DNA from: Burkholderiales bacterium
GTDB taxonomy: Bacteria; Pseudomonadota; Gammaproteobacteria; Burkholderiales; Casimicrobiaceae
Assembly: GCA_025935435.1 (NCBI GenBank)
Contig: JAICVH010000033.1
Location: 1 to 11,653 of the forward strand
Direction: 5' to 3'
Length of the DNA: 11,653 nucleotides
The notes beneath the pieces are model-generated. The model did not search any database and was not told the origin of the DNA. It was given only the letters and a program-made list of their open reading frames with translations. The first letter of the stretch is position 1. Each line of letters starts with the position of its first letter. The translations under genes and the position numbers were made by a program. Below, piece by piece: positions 1 through 7,126 of this stretch.

Positions 1-349
1 ATGCTTTCGCGTCAATCGACTATTGCGTGCTTGACGGCGCTGCTGCGATGATGTCGACGTTTAGCAGGAGGAGAAGGGGCGGGGCGAAACCAAGGAGGAG
101 GCTGCAATTTCGGCACGGTCGCGGTCGAACGCGCCCGCGCCGGGGTCGTAGCGAACCACGCCGCCGCCCGACCGGTATTCCCTCACCCGACGCTGCACCG
201 CTCGCGCGATGGGCAGCCGGCGCTGCCGTCTGTCCCTCTCCCTACGCGTGACCGGGAAGGGTCGCGGTGAGGGAGCCAGTCGCGCGAATGGGGTCAGCGC
301 ATCGAGTCTCCCGCGCCCTCGCGCGGTTCGGCGCTTGATGTAGCCGGTC
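1..349. other. Non-coding left end with palindromic repeats
   Basis: No convincing gene is visible in either strand of this stretch, which lies downstream of the Nudix gene. It holds a small perfect hairpin (212-227), a degenerate nested palindrome of the TCCCTC...GAGGGA kind (233-274) and half of an inverted repeat that reaches into the end of the Nudix gene (290-365). Short open frames exist on both strands, but they are very rich in Arg, Pro and Gly and have no recognisable domain. One frame on the minus strand (about 61-190) contains a segment reading GGGVVRYDPGAGAFD that looks more protein-like than the rest and could be a decayed gene end. I do not recognise it. Confidence 0.6.
212..274. 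repeat. Intergenic palindromic repeat, two adjacent hairpins
   Basis: The first hairpin is GGCAGC-cggc-GCTGCC (212-227), perfect with a 4-nt loop. The second has outer arms TCCCTC (233-238) and GAGGGA (269-274) and inner arms TCCC (239-242) and GGGA (254-257). From memory, CCCTCTCCC...GGGAGAGGG palindromes followed by a GTGAGGG tail are common in intergenic regions of many GC-rich proteobacteria; this copy is degenerate. There is no U-tract on either strand, so it is not a classical intrinsic terminator, although it could slow polymerase or block 3' exonucleases at the operon end. Confidence 0.55.
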
Positions 350-365
350 TCATTGCTCTGACCCC
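290..365. repeat. Imperfect inverted repeat spanning the Nudix stop codon
   Basis: GGGGTCAG at 290-297 is the exact reverse complement of CTGACCCC at 358-365. The match continues imperfectly inward, about 15 of 20 positions in total. A small hairpin CCGCG-n6-CGCGG (311-326) sits inside. The right arm encodes the last residues of the Nudix protein (GSEQ) and its stop codon lies at 350-352. A related GGGTCAGA motif recurs at 8685, also beside a stop codon. It may be a REP-type element or a Rho-region stem; there is no U-run. Confidence 0.5.
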
Positions 366-871
366 GAAGGTGCCGAAGGCCGCCAGGTCGGCGGCTGAAA
401 CGCCGCGGCGTTCGGCGCTGCGAAGCCCGCGTCGACGAACATCCGCACATGCGGCTTGCAGCGCACGCTGCCGATGTCCGCCTGCGCGAAGTAGCGCGTT
501 TCGAGCGTCTCGACGCCGTCTGGCTTCAGGGCGCCACCGATCACGTCCGCTTCGAACACCGTCGACACCCACGCGACGCGATCGCCGTTCGCGTATGTGC
601 TTGCGCAAAGCGGCCCGCCGAATACCCCGACAATGCGCATCAGTTGCACGTGAAGCCCGGTTTCTTCCCACATCTCGCGCACGGCGGCATCGGTCGGAAT
701 TTCGTACGGCTCGATCATGCCGCCCGGCGTGGTCCAGTCGTTGCCTTCAGCGTGGCGCACGAGCAACACACGACGCTGCGCATCGAACGTCAGCACGCTG
801 ACCGTCGGTACCTCGAGGACCGTGGTGCCGATCTTCGCGCGCAGGTCGCGAATGTAGTCGGACATCGGCAT
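350..871 (-). CDS. Nudix hydrolase
   Basis: This is a 173-residue Nudix hydrolase, a family of Mg-dependent enzymes that cleave nucleoside diphosphates linked to another group X. The Nudix box is complete: Gly51, then x5, Glu57, x7, Arg65-Glu66, then MWEETGL to 73, which fits GX5EX7REUXEEXGU exactly. The strand-rich region before it (residues 20-40, VPTVSVLTF...VLLVRH) is typical. The frame stays open further upstream into the dehydratase gene, but Nudix similarity begins at the Met at 871; Met3 (865) is an equally possible start and neither has a strong Shine-Dalgarno. The gene lies 43 nt after the dehydratase stop, with a 10-bp hairpin in the gap, so it is probably the last gene of the ABC operon. 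Substrate cannot be inferred from sequence. Its C-terminal codons fall inside an inverted repeat. Confidence 0.9.
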   Translation of the reverse strand: MPMSDYIRDLRAKIGTTVLEVPTVSVLTFDAQRRVLLVRHAEGNDWTTPGGMIEPYEIPTDAAVREMWEETGLHVQLMRIVGVFGGPLCASTYANGDRVAWVSTVFEADVIGGALKPDGVETLETRYFAQADIGSVRCKPHVRMFVDAGFAAPNAAAFQPPTWRPSAPSGSEQ

Positions 872-883
872 CGTCGTCGCCGA

Positions 884-912
884 GCGCGCGCCGCGATCTA
901 CACGGCGCGCGC
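884..912 (-). terminator. Strong intercistronic hairpin (attenuator or partial terminator)
   Basis: GCGCGCGCCG (884-893) and CGGCGCGCGC (903-912) are exact reverse complements, giving a 10-bp all-GC stem with a 9-nt loop. It lies between the IlvD-type dehydratase stop (915) and the Nudix start (871). In the transcript no U-run follows, so it is not a canonical intrinsic terminator. It could lower Nudix expression, protect the upstream mRNA, or occlude the Nudix ribosome binding region, which ends only 12 nt from the stem. Confidence 0.5.
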
Positions 913-914
913 GA

Positions 915-2654
915 TCAATGGCTCTCGCGTCCGACCGGCGCGCCCGAACTGCCGACGAGAAACTCGAGATCGACCCCCTTGTCGGCCTGCTGCACGGTGT
1001 CGCAGTACAGCTTGACCCACCCACGCCTTGCATGTGCCGCGGGCGGCCGCCAGCGCGCACGGCGGCGTGCGAGTTCATCGTCGGCGACATCGAGATGCAG
1101 GCGGCGGCGTTCGACGTCGAGTTCGATCGTGTCGCCGGTCTCGACGAGCGCAAGCGGACCGCCTGCCGCCGCTTCCGGCGCCGTGTGCAATACGACCGTC
1201 CCATACGCGGTGCCCGACATGCGTGCGTCCGAAATGCGGACCATGTCGGTCACGCCCTGCTTCAGGAGCTTTGCCGGCAACGCGAAATTCCCGACTTCCG
1301 GAAAGCCGGGATATCCCTTCGGGCCGCAATTGCGCAGCACCAGTATGTCGTCGGCGTTGACATCGAGCGCCGGATCGTCGATGCGCCGATGCAGGTCGTC
1401 GATATCGTCGAATACGACGGCGCGCCCGCGATGCTGCATCAATTGCGGCGTCGCCGCCGACGGCTTCAGCACGGCGCCGTCGGGCGCGAGGTTGCCCCGC
1501 AGCACCGCAATGCCGCCCTGCGGTTTGAACGGACGCGCGACCGGGGTGATGACGCGCTCGTCGTAATTGACCGCGTCCTTCGAGTTGTCCCATAGCGTGC
1601 GCCCATTCACCGTCAGCGCGCCCTTGTGCAACCACTCGCCGATTTCGCGGATCACGACCGGCAGCCCACCGGCGTAATAGAAGTCCTCCATCAGGAACTC
1701 GCCGGAGGGCATCAGGTTGACGACGCACGGCATCGTGCGTCCGAGCCGGTCCCAGTCATCGAGCGAGAGCGGCACACCGAGGCGACCGGCAATCGCGAGC
1801 AGATGAACGACGGCATTCGTCGATCCGCCGATGGCGCCATTCACCATGATGGCGTTTTCGAACGCCTGCCGCGTCGCGATCCTGGACATCGTCAGGTCTT
1901 CATCGACCATTCTCACGATCCGTCGCCCGGCGCTGCGCGCAAGGACCTTGCGACGCGAATCGACGGCGGGGATCGCGGCGTTCGTCGGCAAGCCCATGCC
2001 GAGCGCTTCGACCATCGATGCCATCGTCGACGCCGTGCCCATCGTCATGCAATGGCCGGCCGAGCGCGACATGCAGGATTCGGCTTCGATCGTGTCGGCT
2101 TCGGTCATTTCACCGGTCTTCAGCATCTCGGTGAACTTCCACACGTGCGTGCCCGAACCGATGTCATGACCGCGGAACTTGCCGTTCAGCATCGGGCCGC
2201 CGGAAACGCCGATCGTCGGCAGATCGCAGGAGGCAGCGCCCATCAAAAGCGCCGGCGTTGTCTTGTCGCAACCCATCAGCAGCACGACGCCGTCGAACGG
2301 ATTCGCGCGAATCGATTCCTCGACGTCCATCGCGCACTGGTTGCGGAACAGCATCGTCGTCGGCCGCATCAGCGTTTCGCCGAGGCTCATCACCGGGAAT
2401 TCGATCGGAAAGCCCCCGGCGTCGAGCACACCCCGGCGCACATGGTCGGCGAGCTCGCGGAAATGCGCGTTGCATGGCGTCGCCTCGGACCAGGTATTGC
2501 AAATGCCGATGACCGGGCGGCCATCGAACTGGTCGTGCGGAATCCCCTGGTTCTTCATCCACGACCGGTGCACGAGCGCGTCGCGATCGTGGCGGCCGAA
2601 CCACTGCGTGGAGCGCAGCGGTTTGCGCCGGGTGTTCGCGGAGTCGCTACTCAT
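915..2654 (-). CDS. IlvD/EDD-family sugar-acid dehydratase, L-arabinonate dehydratase-like
   Basis: This 579-residue enzyme belongs to the IlvD/EDD family of Fe-S dehydratases, which remove water from aldonic acids to give 2-keto-3-deoxy acids. The three cluster cysteines are visible: Cys61 (TPCNAH), Cys129 (MGCDKTTP) and Cys202 (GHCMTMG). Glu93, Asp130 and the Lys131 expected to be carboxylated line up as Mg ligands, and the late SDARMSGTAYGT motif carries the presumed catalytic Ser. Sequence and length match, as I recall it, the Rhizobium leguminosarum L-arabinonate dehydratase (a [2Fe-2S] enzyme) with a two-residue offset, rather than the branched-chain IlvD. D-xylonate, D-gluconate or D-galactonate remain possible substrates. 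It starts 15 nt after the ATPase stop with a GGAA-type ribosome binding site, so it belongs to the ABC operon. The family call is firm, the substrate is not. Confidence 0.92.
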   Translation of the reverse strand: MSSDSANTRRKPLRSTQWFGRHDRDALVHRSWMKNQGIPHDQFDGRPVIGICNTWSEATPCNAHFRELADHVRRGVLDAGGFPIEFPVMSLGETLMRPTTMLFRNQCAMDVEESIRANPFDGVVLLMGCDKTTPALLMGAASCDLPTIGVSGGPMLNGKFRGHDIGSGTHVWKFTEMLKTGEMTEADTIEAESCMSRSAGHCMTMGTASTMASMVEALGMGLPTNAAIPAVDSRRKVLARSAGRRIVRMVDEDLTMSRIATRQAFENAIMVNGAIGGSTNAVVHLLAIAGRLGVPLSLDDWDRLGRTMPCVVNLMPSGEFLMEDFYYAGGLPVVIREIGEWLHKGALTVNGRTLWDNSKDAVNYDERVITPVARPFKPQGGIAVLRGNLAPDGAVLKPSAATPQLMQHRGRAVVFDDIDDLHRRIDDPALDVNADDILVLRNCGPKGYPGFPEVGNFALPAKLLKQGVTDMVRISDARMSGTAYGTVVLHTAPEAAAGGPLALVETGDTIELDVERRRLHLDVADDELARRRARWRPPAAHARRGWVKLYCDTVQQADKGVDLEFLVGSSGAPVGRESH

Positions 2655-2669
2655 CGTTCCGGCACGCGG

Positions 2670-3743
<1,074 letters not shown>

Positions 3744-3745
3744 GG

Positions 3746-3832
3746 TCAGTTAGCGGGAGTCGGAGGACGGAGGGAGCTGGCGCGCGTGCGCGGCCGGTGG
3801 GCACGCACGGCGCGCGCACGAAACGCGTTCAT
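3746..3832 (-). CDS. Candidate 28-aa bridging micro-ORF
   Basis: The ATG (3832-3830) overlaps the TGA of the second permease in an ATGA junction. The frame runs 28 codons to a TGA at 3748-3746, two bases before the ATPase start. The peptide begins MNAFRARAVRAHRP and is rich in Arg and Pro, so a folded product is unlikely. The position suggests a translation bridge that carries ribosomes across an 83-nt gap to the ATPase gene, which lacks its own Shine-Dalgarno. A GC-rich stem CGTGCGCG/CGCGCACG (3785-3792 with 3813-3820) lies inside it. An open frame of this length could also arise by chance in GC-rich DNA. Confidence 0.4.
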   Translation of the reverse strand: MNAFRARAVRAHRPRTRASSLRPPTPAN

Positions 3833-4665
3833 GCCTTCACCGCACCGGCGGTAAGGCCGGACTGCATGTAGCGCTTGAAGACGTAGTAGATCGCGGCGGG
3901 CGGAAGCGCGTAGATCAGGCCGGTCGTCATCAGCAACTCCCACGGCGAATCGTCGGCCGACATGAACTGACCGAGCGCGACAGCGAGCGTCACGTCCTTG
4001 TCGCTCGACAGCAGCAGAAACGCGTACAGGTATTCGTTCCATGCAAGCAGCAGTGCATAGATCCCGACGGCGACGAGCGACGGCGCCATCAGCGGCAGGT
4101 AGACCAGCCGGAAGAGTTGCAGCGGCGAAGCGCCGTCGATGCGCGCCGCTTCGTCGAGTTCGAACGGCAGCTTGTCCGACGCCTGCTTCAGCACCCAGAT
4201 CGCATACGGCGACGCGATGGTGATCATCGCGAGGATCAGTGCCCACTGGTTGTTCAGCAGGCCATACGTGCCCATCGCCTTGTACATCGGCACGGCAAGG
4301 AACGCCGCCGGTATGAAATACGTGAACAGCGCGCAATTCAGCACGAACCGGCCACCGCGTGCCTTGAGTCGGCTGATCGCAAACGCTGCGGTCGTCGCGA
4401 CGAGCAGCGTGATGACGCCGACCGCGACGGCAATCAGCAATGAATTCCACAGCTGCCGCCAGAAGAAGCCGAGAAAATGATGCTGCTCACGAAAGACGAG
4501 CTCGAAATTGCGCAGCGTCGGATGGTCGGGCCACAGCTTGCCCGCGAACGCCTCTTCCTTCGTCGAAATCGAGAACAGGAACAGGTTGTAGATCGGCAAA
4601 AGCGTCCAGATCGCGACCGGAATGCCGATCAGCAGCAGCTTCGCCTCGGTCACGATTTTTTTCAT
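3829..4665 (-). CDS. CUT1 sugar ABC transporter permease, MalG type
   Basis: This 278-residue inner-membrane permease is one half of the sugar channel. It has an N-terminal membrane segment (about 10-32), a periplasmic loop, and five further hydrophobic segments (about 74-98, 108-128, 140-160, 193-220, 243-263), the MalG arrangement. The EAA loop that contacts the ATPase starts at Glu172 and reads EAARIDGASPLQLFRLVYLP. The start is fixed by an ATGA overlap with the upstream permease stop (4664-4662), and the protein begins MKKIVTEAK. The frame is open far upstream, but that extension is only a shadow of the other permease. Its own stop again overlaps an ATG, that of the 28-codon micro-ORF leading to the ATPase. 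Confidence 0.94.
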   Translation of the reverse strand: MKKIVTEAKLLLIGIPVAIWTLLPIYNLFLFSISTKEEAFAGKLWPDHPTLRNFELVFREQHHFLGFFWRQLWNSLLIAVAVGVITLLVATTAAFAISRLKARGGRFVLNCALFTYFIPAAFLAVPMYKAMGTYGLLNNQWALILAMITIASPYAIWVLKQASDKLPFELDEAARIDGASPLQLFRLVYLPLMAPSLVAVGIYALLLAWNEYLYAFLLLSSDKDVTLAVALGQFMSADDSPWELLMTTGLIYALPPAAIYYVFKRYMQSGLTAGAVKA

Positions 4666-5543
4666 CGCGACAACCGCTTCATCATGAAGTACACGAGCGG
4701 CAGCACCAGCGGCATCGCGCAGACGATCGTCGCCATCGCGAGATCGACCTGATCGAGCCGCAGGTAGCGAATGCCGAGCGTCGCGAGAATGTGCGTCAGG
4801 TCGGCAGGGCCACCTCCCGTGAGCAGGTAGACGCTGTTGAAATCGCCGAGCGTCCAGATCATCGACAGGATCGTCGACGTCAGATACAGCGTTGCCATCG
4901 ACGGCCAGGTGATGAACTTGAACTGCTGCCATCCGGAGGCGCCGTCGACGCTCGCCGCCTCGTACAGCTCCTTGGCGATCGCAAGGCGGCCCGCGATCAT
5001 GATCATCGTCCAGAACGGCAGGCTCTTCCAGATGTGGACGAGCATCGCCATCGACAATGCGAGCCAGTGATCGTTGAGCCAGTTCGGTCCGTCTTCGGCG
5101 GTCAGCTTGAAGATGATCTGATTGACGACGCCCCACTCCGGGTTGAGCATGAAGCGCAGCGACAGGATCGTCGGAATCGACGGCACCGCCCACGGCAGAA
5201 TGAACAGCACCGACAGCCACTTGATCCAGGGCCGCGCGGTGACGAAGAAACCGGACAAGAGCAGCGCCGCGATCATCTTGAGATTGATCGCGACGATGAG
5301 GAATACCAGCGTGTTGACGACCGAGCCCGCGAAGATCGGATCGTCGAAGAGCTGAACGTAGCTTTCCGGATGCCGCGCGAGCCACAGGCCGTATCCGACC
5401 GGGTACACGACGAACACCAGGAACACGACGACGTAGGGGGCCAGGAGCAGAAGTCCCCATACTTTCCAGGGCGACCACCGTCGCCGCGGCGGCCCTGCGG
5501 CGGCGGCGGTGAGTTCCGACTGCGGGAGGGCGATCGTTGACAT
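4662..5543 (-). CDS. CUT1 sugar ABC transporter permease, MalF type
   Basis: This 293-residue permease is the partner of the MalG-type subunit. After a cytoplasmic, Arg-containing N-terminus (residues 1-27), hydrophobic segments lie at about 28-50, 75-100, 107-130, 160-185, 217-242 and 268-287. The EAA loop is at 195-216 (EAASVDGASGWQQFKFITWP). It lacks the large periplasmic insertion of E. coli MalF, as is normal for most CUT1 permeases. The gene lies 81 nt after the binding-protein stop, with an inverted repeat in the gap, and overlaps the next permease by ATGA. The ribosome binding site before this ATG is weak (GGAAG about 12 nt upstream). Confidence 0.94.
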   Translation of the reverse strand: MSTIALPQSELTAAAAGPPRRRWSPWKVWGLLLLAPYVVVFLVFVVYPVGYGLWLARHPESYVQLFDDPIFAGSVVNTLVFLIVAINLKMIAALLLSGFFVTARPWIKWLSVLFILPWAVPSIPTILSLRFMLNPEWGVVNQIIFKLTAEDGPNWLNDHWLALSMAMLVHIWKSLPFWTMIMIAGRLAIAKELYEAASVDGASGWQQFKFITWPSMATLYLTSTILSMIWTLGDFNSVYLLTGGGPADLTHILATLGIRYLRLDQVDLAMATIVCAMPLVLPLVYFMMKRLSR

Positions 5544-5561
5544 CCGCAGGAGACTTCCGGT

Positions 5562-5591
5562 GGTACGGAGCTGCGTGGCGCGCCCCGTACC
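5562..5591 (-). other. Intercistronic hairpin after the binding-protein gene
   Basis: GGTACGG (5562-5568) and CCGTACC (5585-5591) are exact reverse complements separated by 16 nt. The pair lies in the 81-nt gap between the binding-protein gene and the first permease. In many sugar ABC operons a stem at this place stabilises the upstream mRNA so that more binding protein than permease is made; the same role is inferred here. No U-tract follows. Confidence 0.45.
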
Positions 5592-5624
5592 CTGAGTTTT
5601 CCTTAGCCCGCGCCGTCCTTGCTG

Positions 5625-6989
5625 TCAGCCCGCCACGTCCTTGATGCGCGCGAGCATCTCATCGACGGCCTTCTCGACCGGCCACTTCTCGCTGACGACG
5701 CGGTTCATCGCCTTCGCCCACACGTTCTCGTTGTTCAGGATCGTGAACTTGTAGTTCTTGGTGAATTCGAACGGATTCGTTCCCGCCGTGAACTGTCGCT
5801 GCACCGATGTGCGATGCGGATCGGCGAGCCAGAACGACAGCCGTGCAGCTCCCGATTTCGTCACCGGGTACCAGCGACCGAGCGACCCCTCGACGTAGGG
5901 AATCAGGTTTTCGTCCTGAAGCAGGAAGGCGATGAACTCCTTGCCGCGCTTCTTGTTCTTCGAATCGGCGAACATCGCACCCGTCTTGACGGCTGCGCGA
6001 TACGTCATCGGCGAGCCGTCCGGCTTCTTCGGAAAACCGGCGGTCGCGATGTTGTCGTAATAGTTCTTTTTCGCCTGCTCACGCTCCTCGGGCTTGAGCT
6101 TCTCGTTGTTCATGTCGTCGAACCACTTCGCGGCGATCGAAATCGTCGCGTTGTGCGTCATGATCGTCGTCTTGTTGTGGAACGCCACGTTGTTGTCCGG
6201 GTCCTTCCACGACGTCGCCGACGGCGGCGTGCATCCTTTGGTATACGGCATCGTGTAGTCGCGCAGCGCGCCGATCATGCCCTGCCGCACCTTCGGATCG
6301 GACACGGTCACCTTGCCGTTGTCGTCGACGAGCTTGACGTTGTACGCGTCCATGAACGTCAGGAACGAGTAATACGAGTCGCTCGAATCGACGCCCATCG
6401 GGAAGCCGGTGCCGAAGATGCGCTTGCCGGTCTTCTTCCGGTAATCGGGCTGGGCCTTTTCGCACCAGAACGCCCAGTACTCCTTCCACGTCTCGGGAAT
6501 CGTCGTGTCGCCCGCTTCGGCCAGCATGTCCTTCCAGTACTCGATGTGCATCGTCTGCTGCTTCAGCGGAAACCCGTAGTACGCACGCTTCTTCGTCTTG
6601 TCGTTGTAGAGATACGTCGTCTCGAGCGTGTTCGGCAGGAAGTTCGCCTTGATCGGCGTCAGCACGTCGGACAGGTCCTCGAGCTTGCCTTCGAACGCCC
6701 ATTTGCCGAGCACCTGGAAATCGTAGACGTCGATGTAGGCGACGTCGGGCGGATTGCCCGCATCCAGCGCCGCGACGGTCTTCGGGATGCCGTCCTGCAC
6801 GGCGTATTGCGACAGGTCGACCTTGACGCCGGTCTTCGCCTCGAACTTCTTGATCGCCTCGAAGAGCGCCGCGTCCTCCGACGGATAGAAACCTTTCACC
6901 CACCAGACGACGATCTTTTCCTGCGCCATCGCCGGTGCCACGAGCCCGAACGCGAGCAAAGCGGCCATGCATTTCATGCCGAACTTCAT
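5625..6989 (-). CDS. CUT1 sugar ABC transporter substrate-binding protein
   Basis: This 454-residue periplasmic binding protein captures the sugar for the ABC importer. The N-terminus MKFGMKCMAALLAFGLVAPAMA is a classical Sec signal with an AMA|QE cleavage site after residue 22. The mature protein begins EKIVVWWVKGFYPSEDAALF, and later contains segments typical of family-1 sugar-binding proteins, such as AALDAGNPPDVAYIDVYDF, FHNKTTIMTHNATISIA, and a C-terminal region ending in MLARIKDVAG. The frame is open 33 codons further upstream, but the Met at 6989 is preceded by an excellent AGGAGG site seven bases away and starts the signal peptide, so it is the start. It heads the left operon and has its own promoter. 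The sugar bound cannot be read from sequence; the neighbouring sugar-acid dehydratase suggests a pentose, hexose or sugar acid. Confidence 0.95.
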   Translation of the reverse strand: MKFGMKCMAALLAFGLVAPAMAQEKIVVWWVKGFYPSEDAALFEAIKKFEAKTGVKVDLSQYAVQDGIPKTVAALDAGNPPDVAYIDVYDFQVLGKWAFEGKLEDLSDVLTPIKANFLPNTLETTYLYNDKTKKRAYYGFPLKQQTMHIEYWKDMLAEAGDTTIPETWKEYWAFWCEKAQPDYRKKTGKRIFGTGFPMGVDSSDSYYSFLTFMDAYNVKLVDDNGKVTVSDPKVRQGMIGALRDYTMPYTKGCTPPSATSWKDPDNNVAFHNKTTIMTHNATISIAAKWFDDMNNEKLKPEEREQAKKNYYDNIATAGFPKKPDGSPMTYRAAVKTGAMFADSKNKKRGKEFIAFLLQDENLIPYVEGSLGRWYPVTKSGAARLSFWLADPHRTSVQRQFTAGTNPFEFTKNYKFTILNNENVWAKAMNRVVSEKWPVEKAVDEMLARIKDVAG

Positions 6990-7001
6990 GCGATTCCTCC
7001 T
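6990..7001 (-). promoter_or_regulatory. Strong ribosome binding site of the binding-protein gene
   Basis: In the transcript GAGGAGGAATCGC precedes the ATG at 6989. The AGGAGG core with seven bases of spacing is the best Shine-Dalgarno in the window and decides this start over the longer open frame. It fits the need for more binding protein than permease. Confidence 0.8.
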
Positions 7002-7059
7002 CTTGAACGCGCTTCCCCTGTCGCCGTGCGATTCGTCATCGCGCCGGCAACGCCGTCGC

Positions 7060-7088
7060 AGCGTACGGGCGGCCCCCGGCAGTGTCAA
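7060..7088 (-). promoter_or_regulatory. Sigma70-like promoter of the ABC operon
   Basis: On the minus strand a perfect TTGACA (7088-7083) is followed after exactly 17 nt by TACGCT (7065-7060), which keeps the TA...T positions of the -10 box. Transcription would begin near 7053, giving a leader of about 64 nt before the binding-protein start at 6989. It lies in the 137-nt gap after the UxaA-type gene, so the ABC operon can be expressed apart from the TRAP operon. No terminator is visible between the two, so readthrough is also likely. An imperfect GCAA-n5-TTGC repeat (7102-7114) lies 14 nt upstream of the -35 box and might bind a regulator, but this is weak. Confidence 0.6.
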
Positions 7089-7126
7089 CCGAGGACCAGC
7101 CGCAAACCAGTTGCCCGATCACGGCC

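Noticed and set aside
27..251. Plus-strand 74-codon frame at the left end preceded by no clear gene context
   Set aside because: It is Arg-rich with no domain and runs through the palindromic repeat; not supported as a gene.
872..1204. N-terminal extension of the Nudix gene into the dehydratase gene
   Set aside because: The extra residues are an out-of-frame reading of the dehydratase gene and lack Nudix similarity.
4440..5540. Plus-strand open frame (366 codons) opposite the first permease
   Set aside because: Same codon-bias shadow of a membrane protein; no domain.
7102..7114. GCAAACCAGTTGC as a LacI/GntR operator
   Set aside because: Only four bases per arm match and the centre is asymmetric; too weak to call as a feature on its own.
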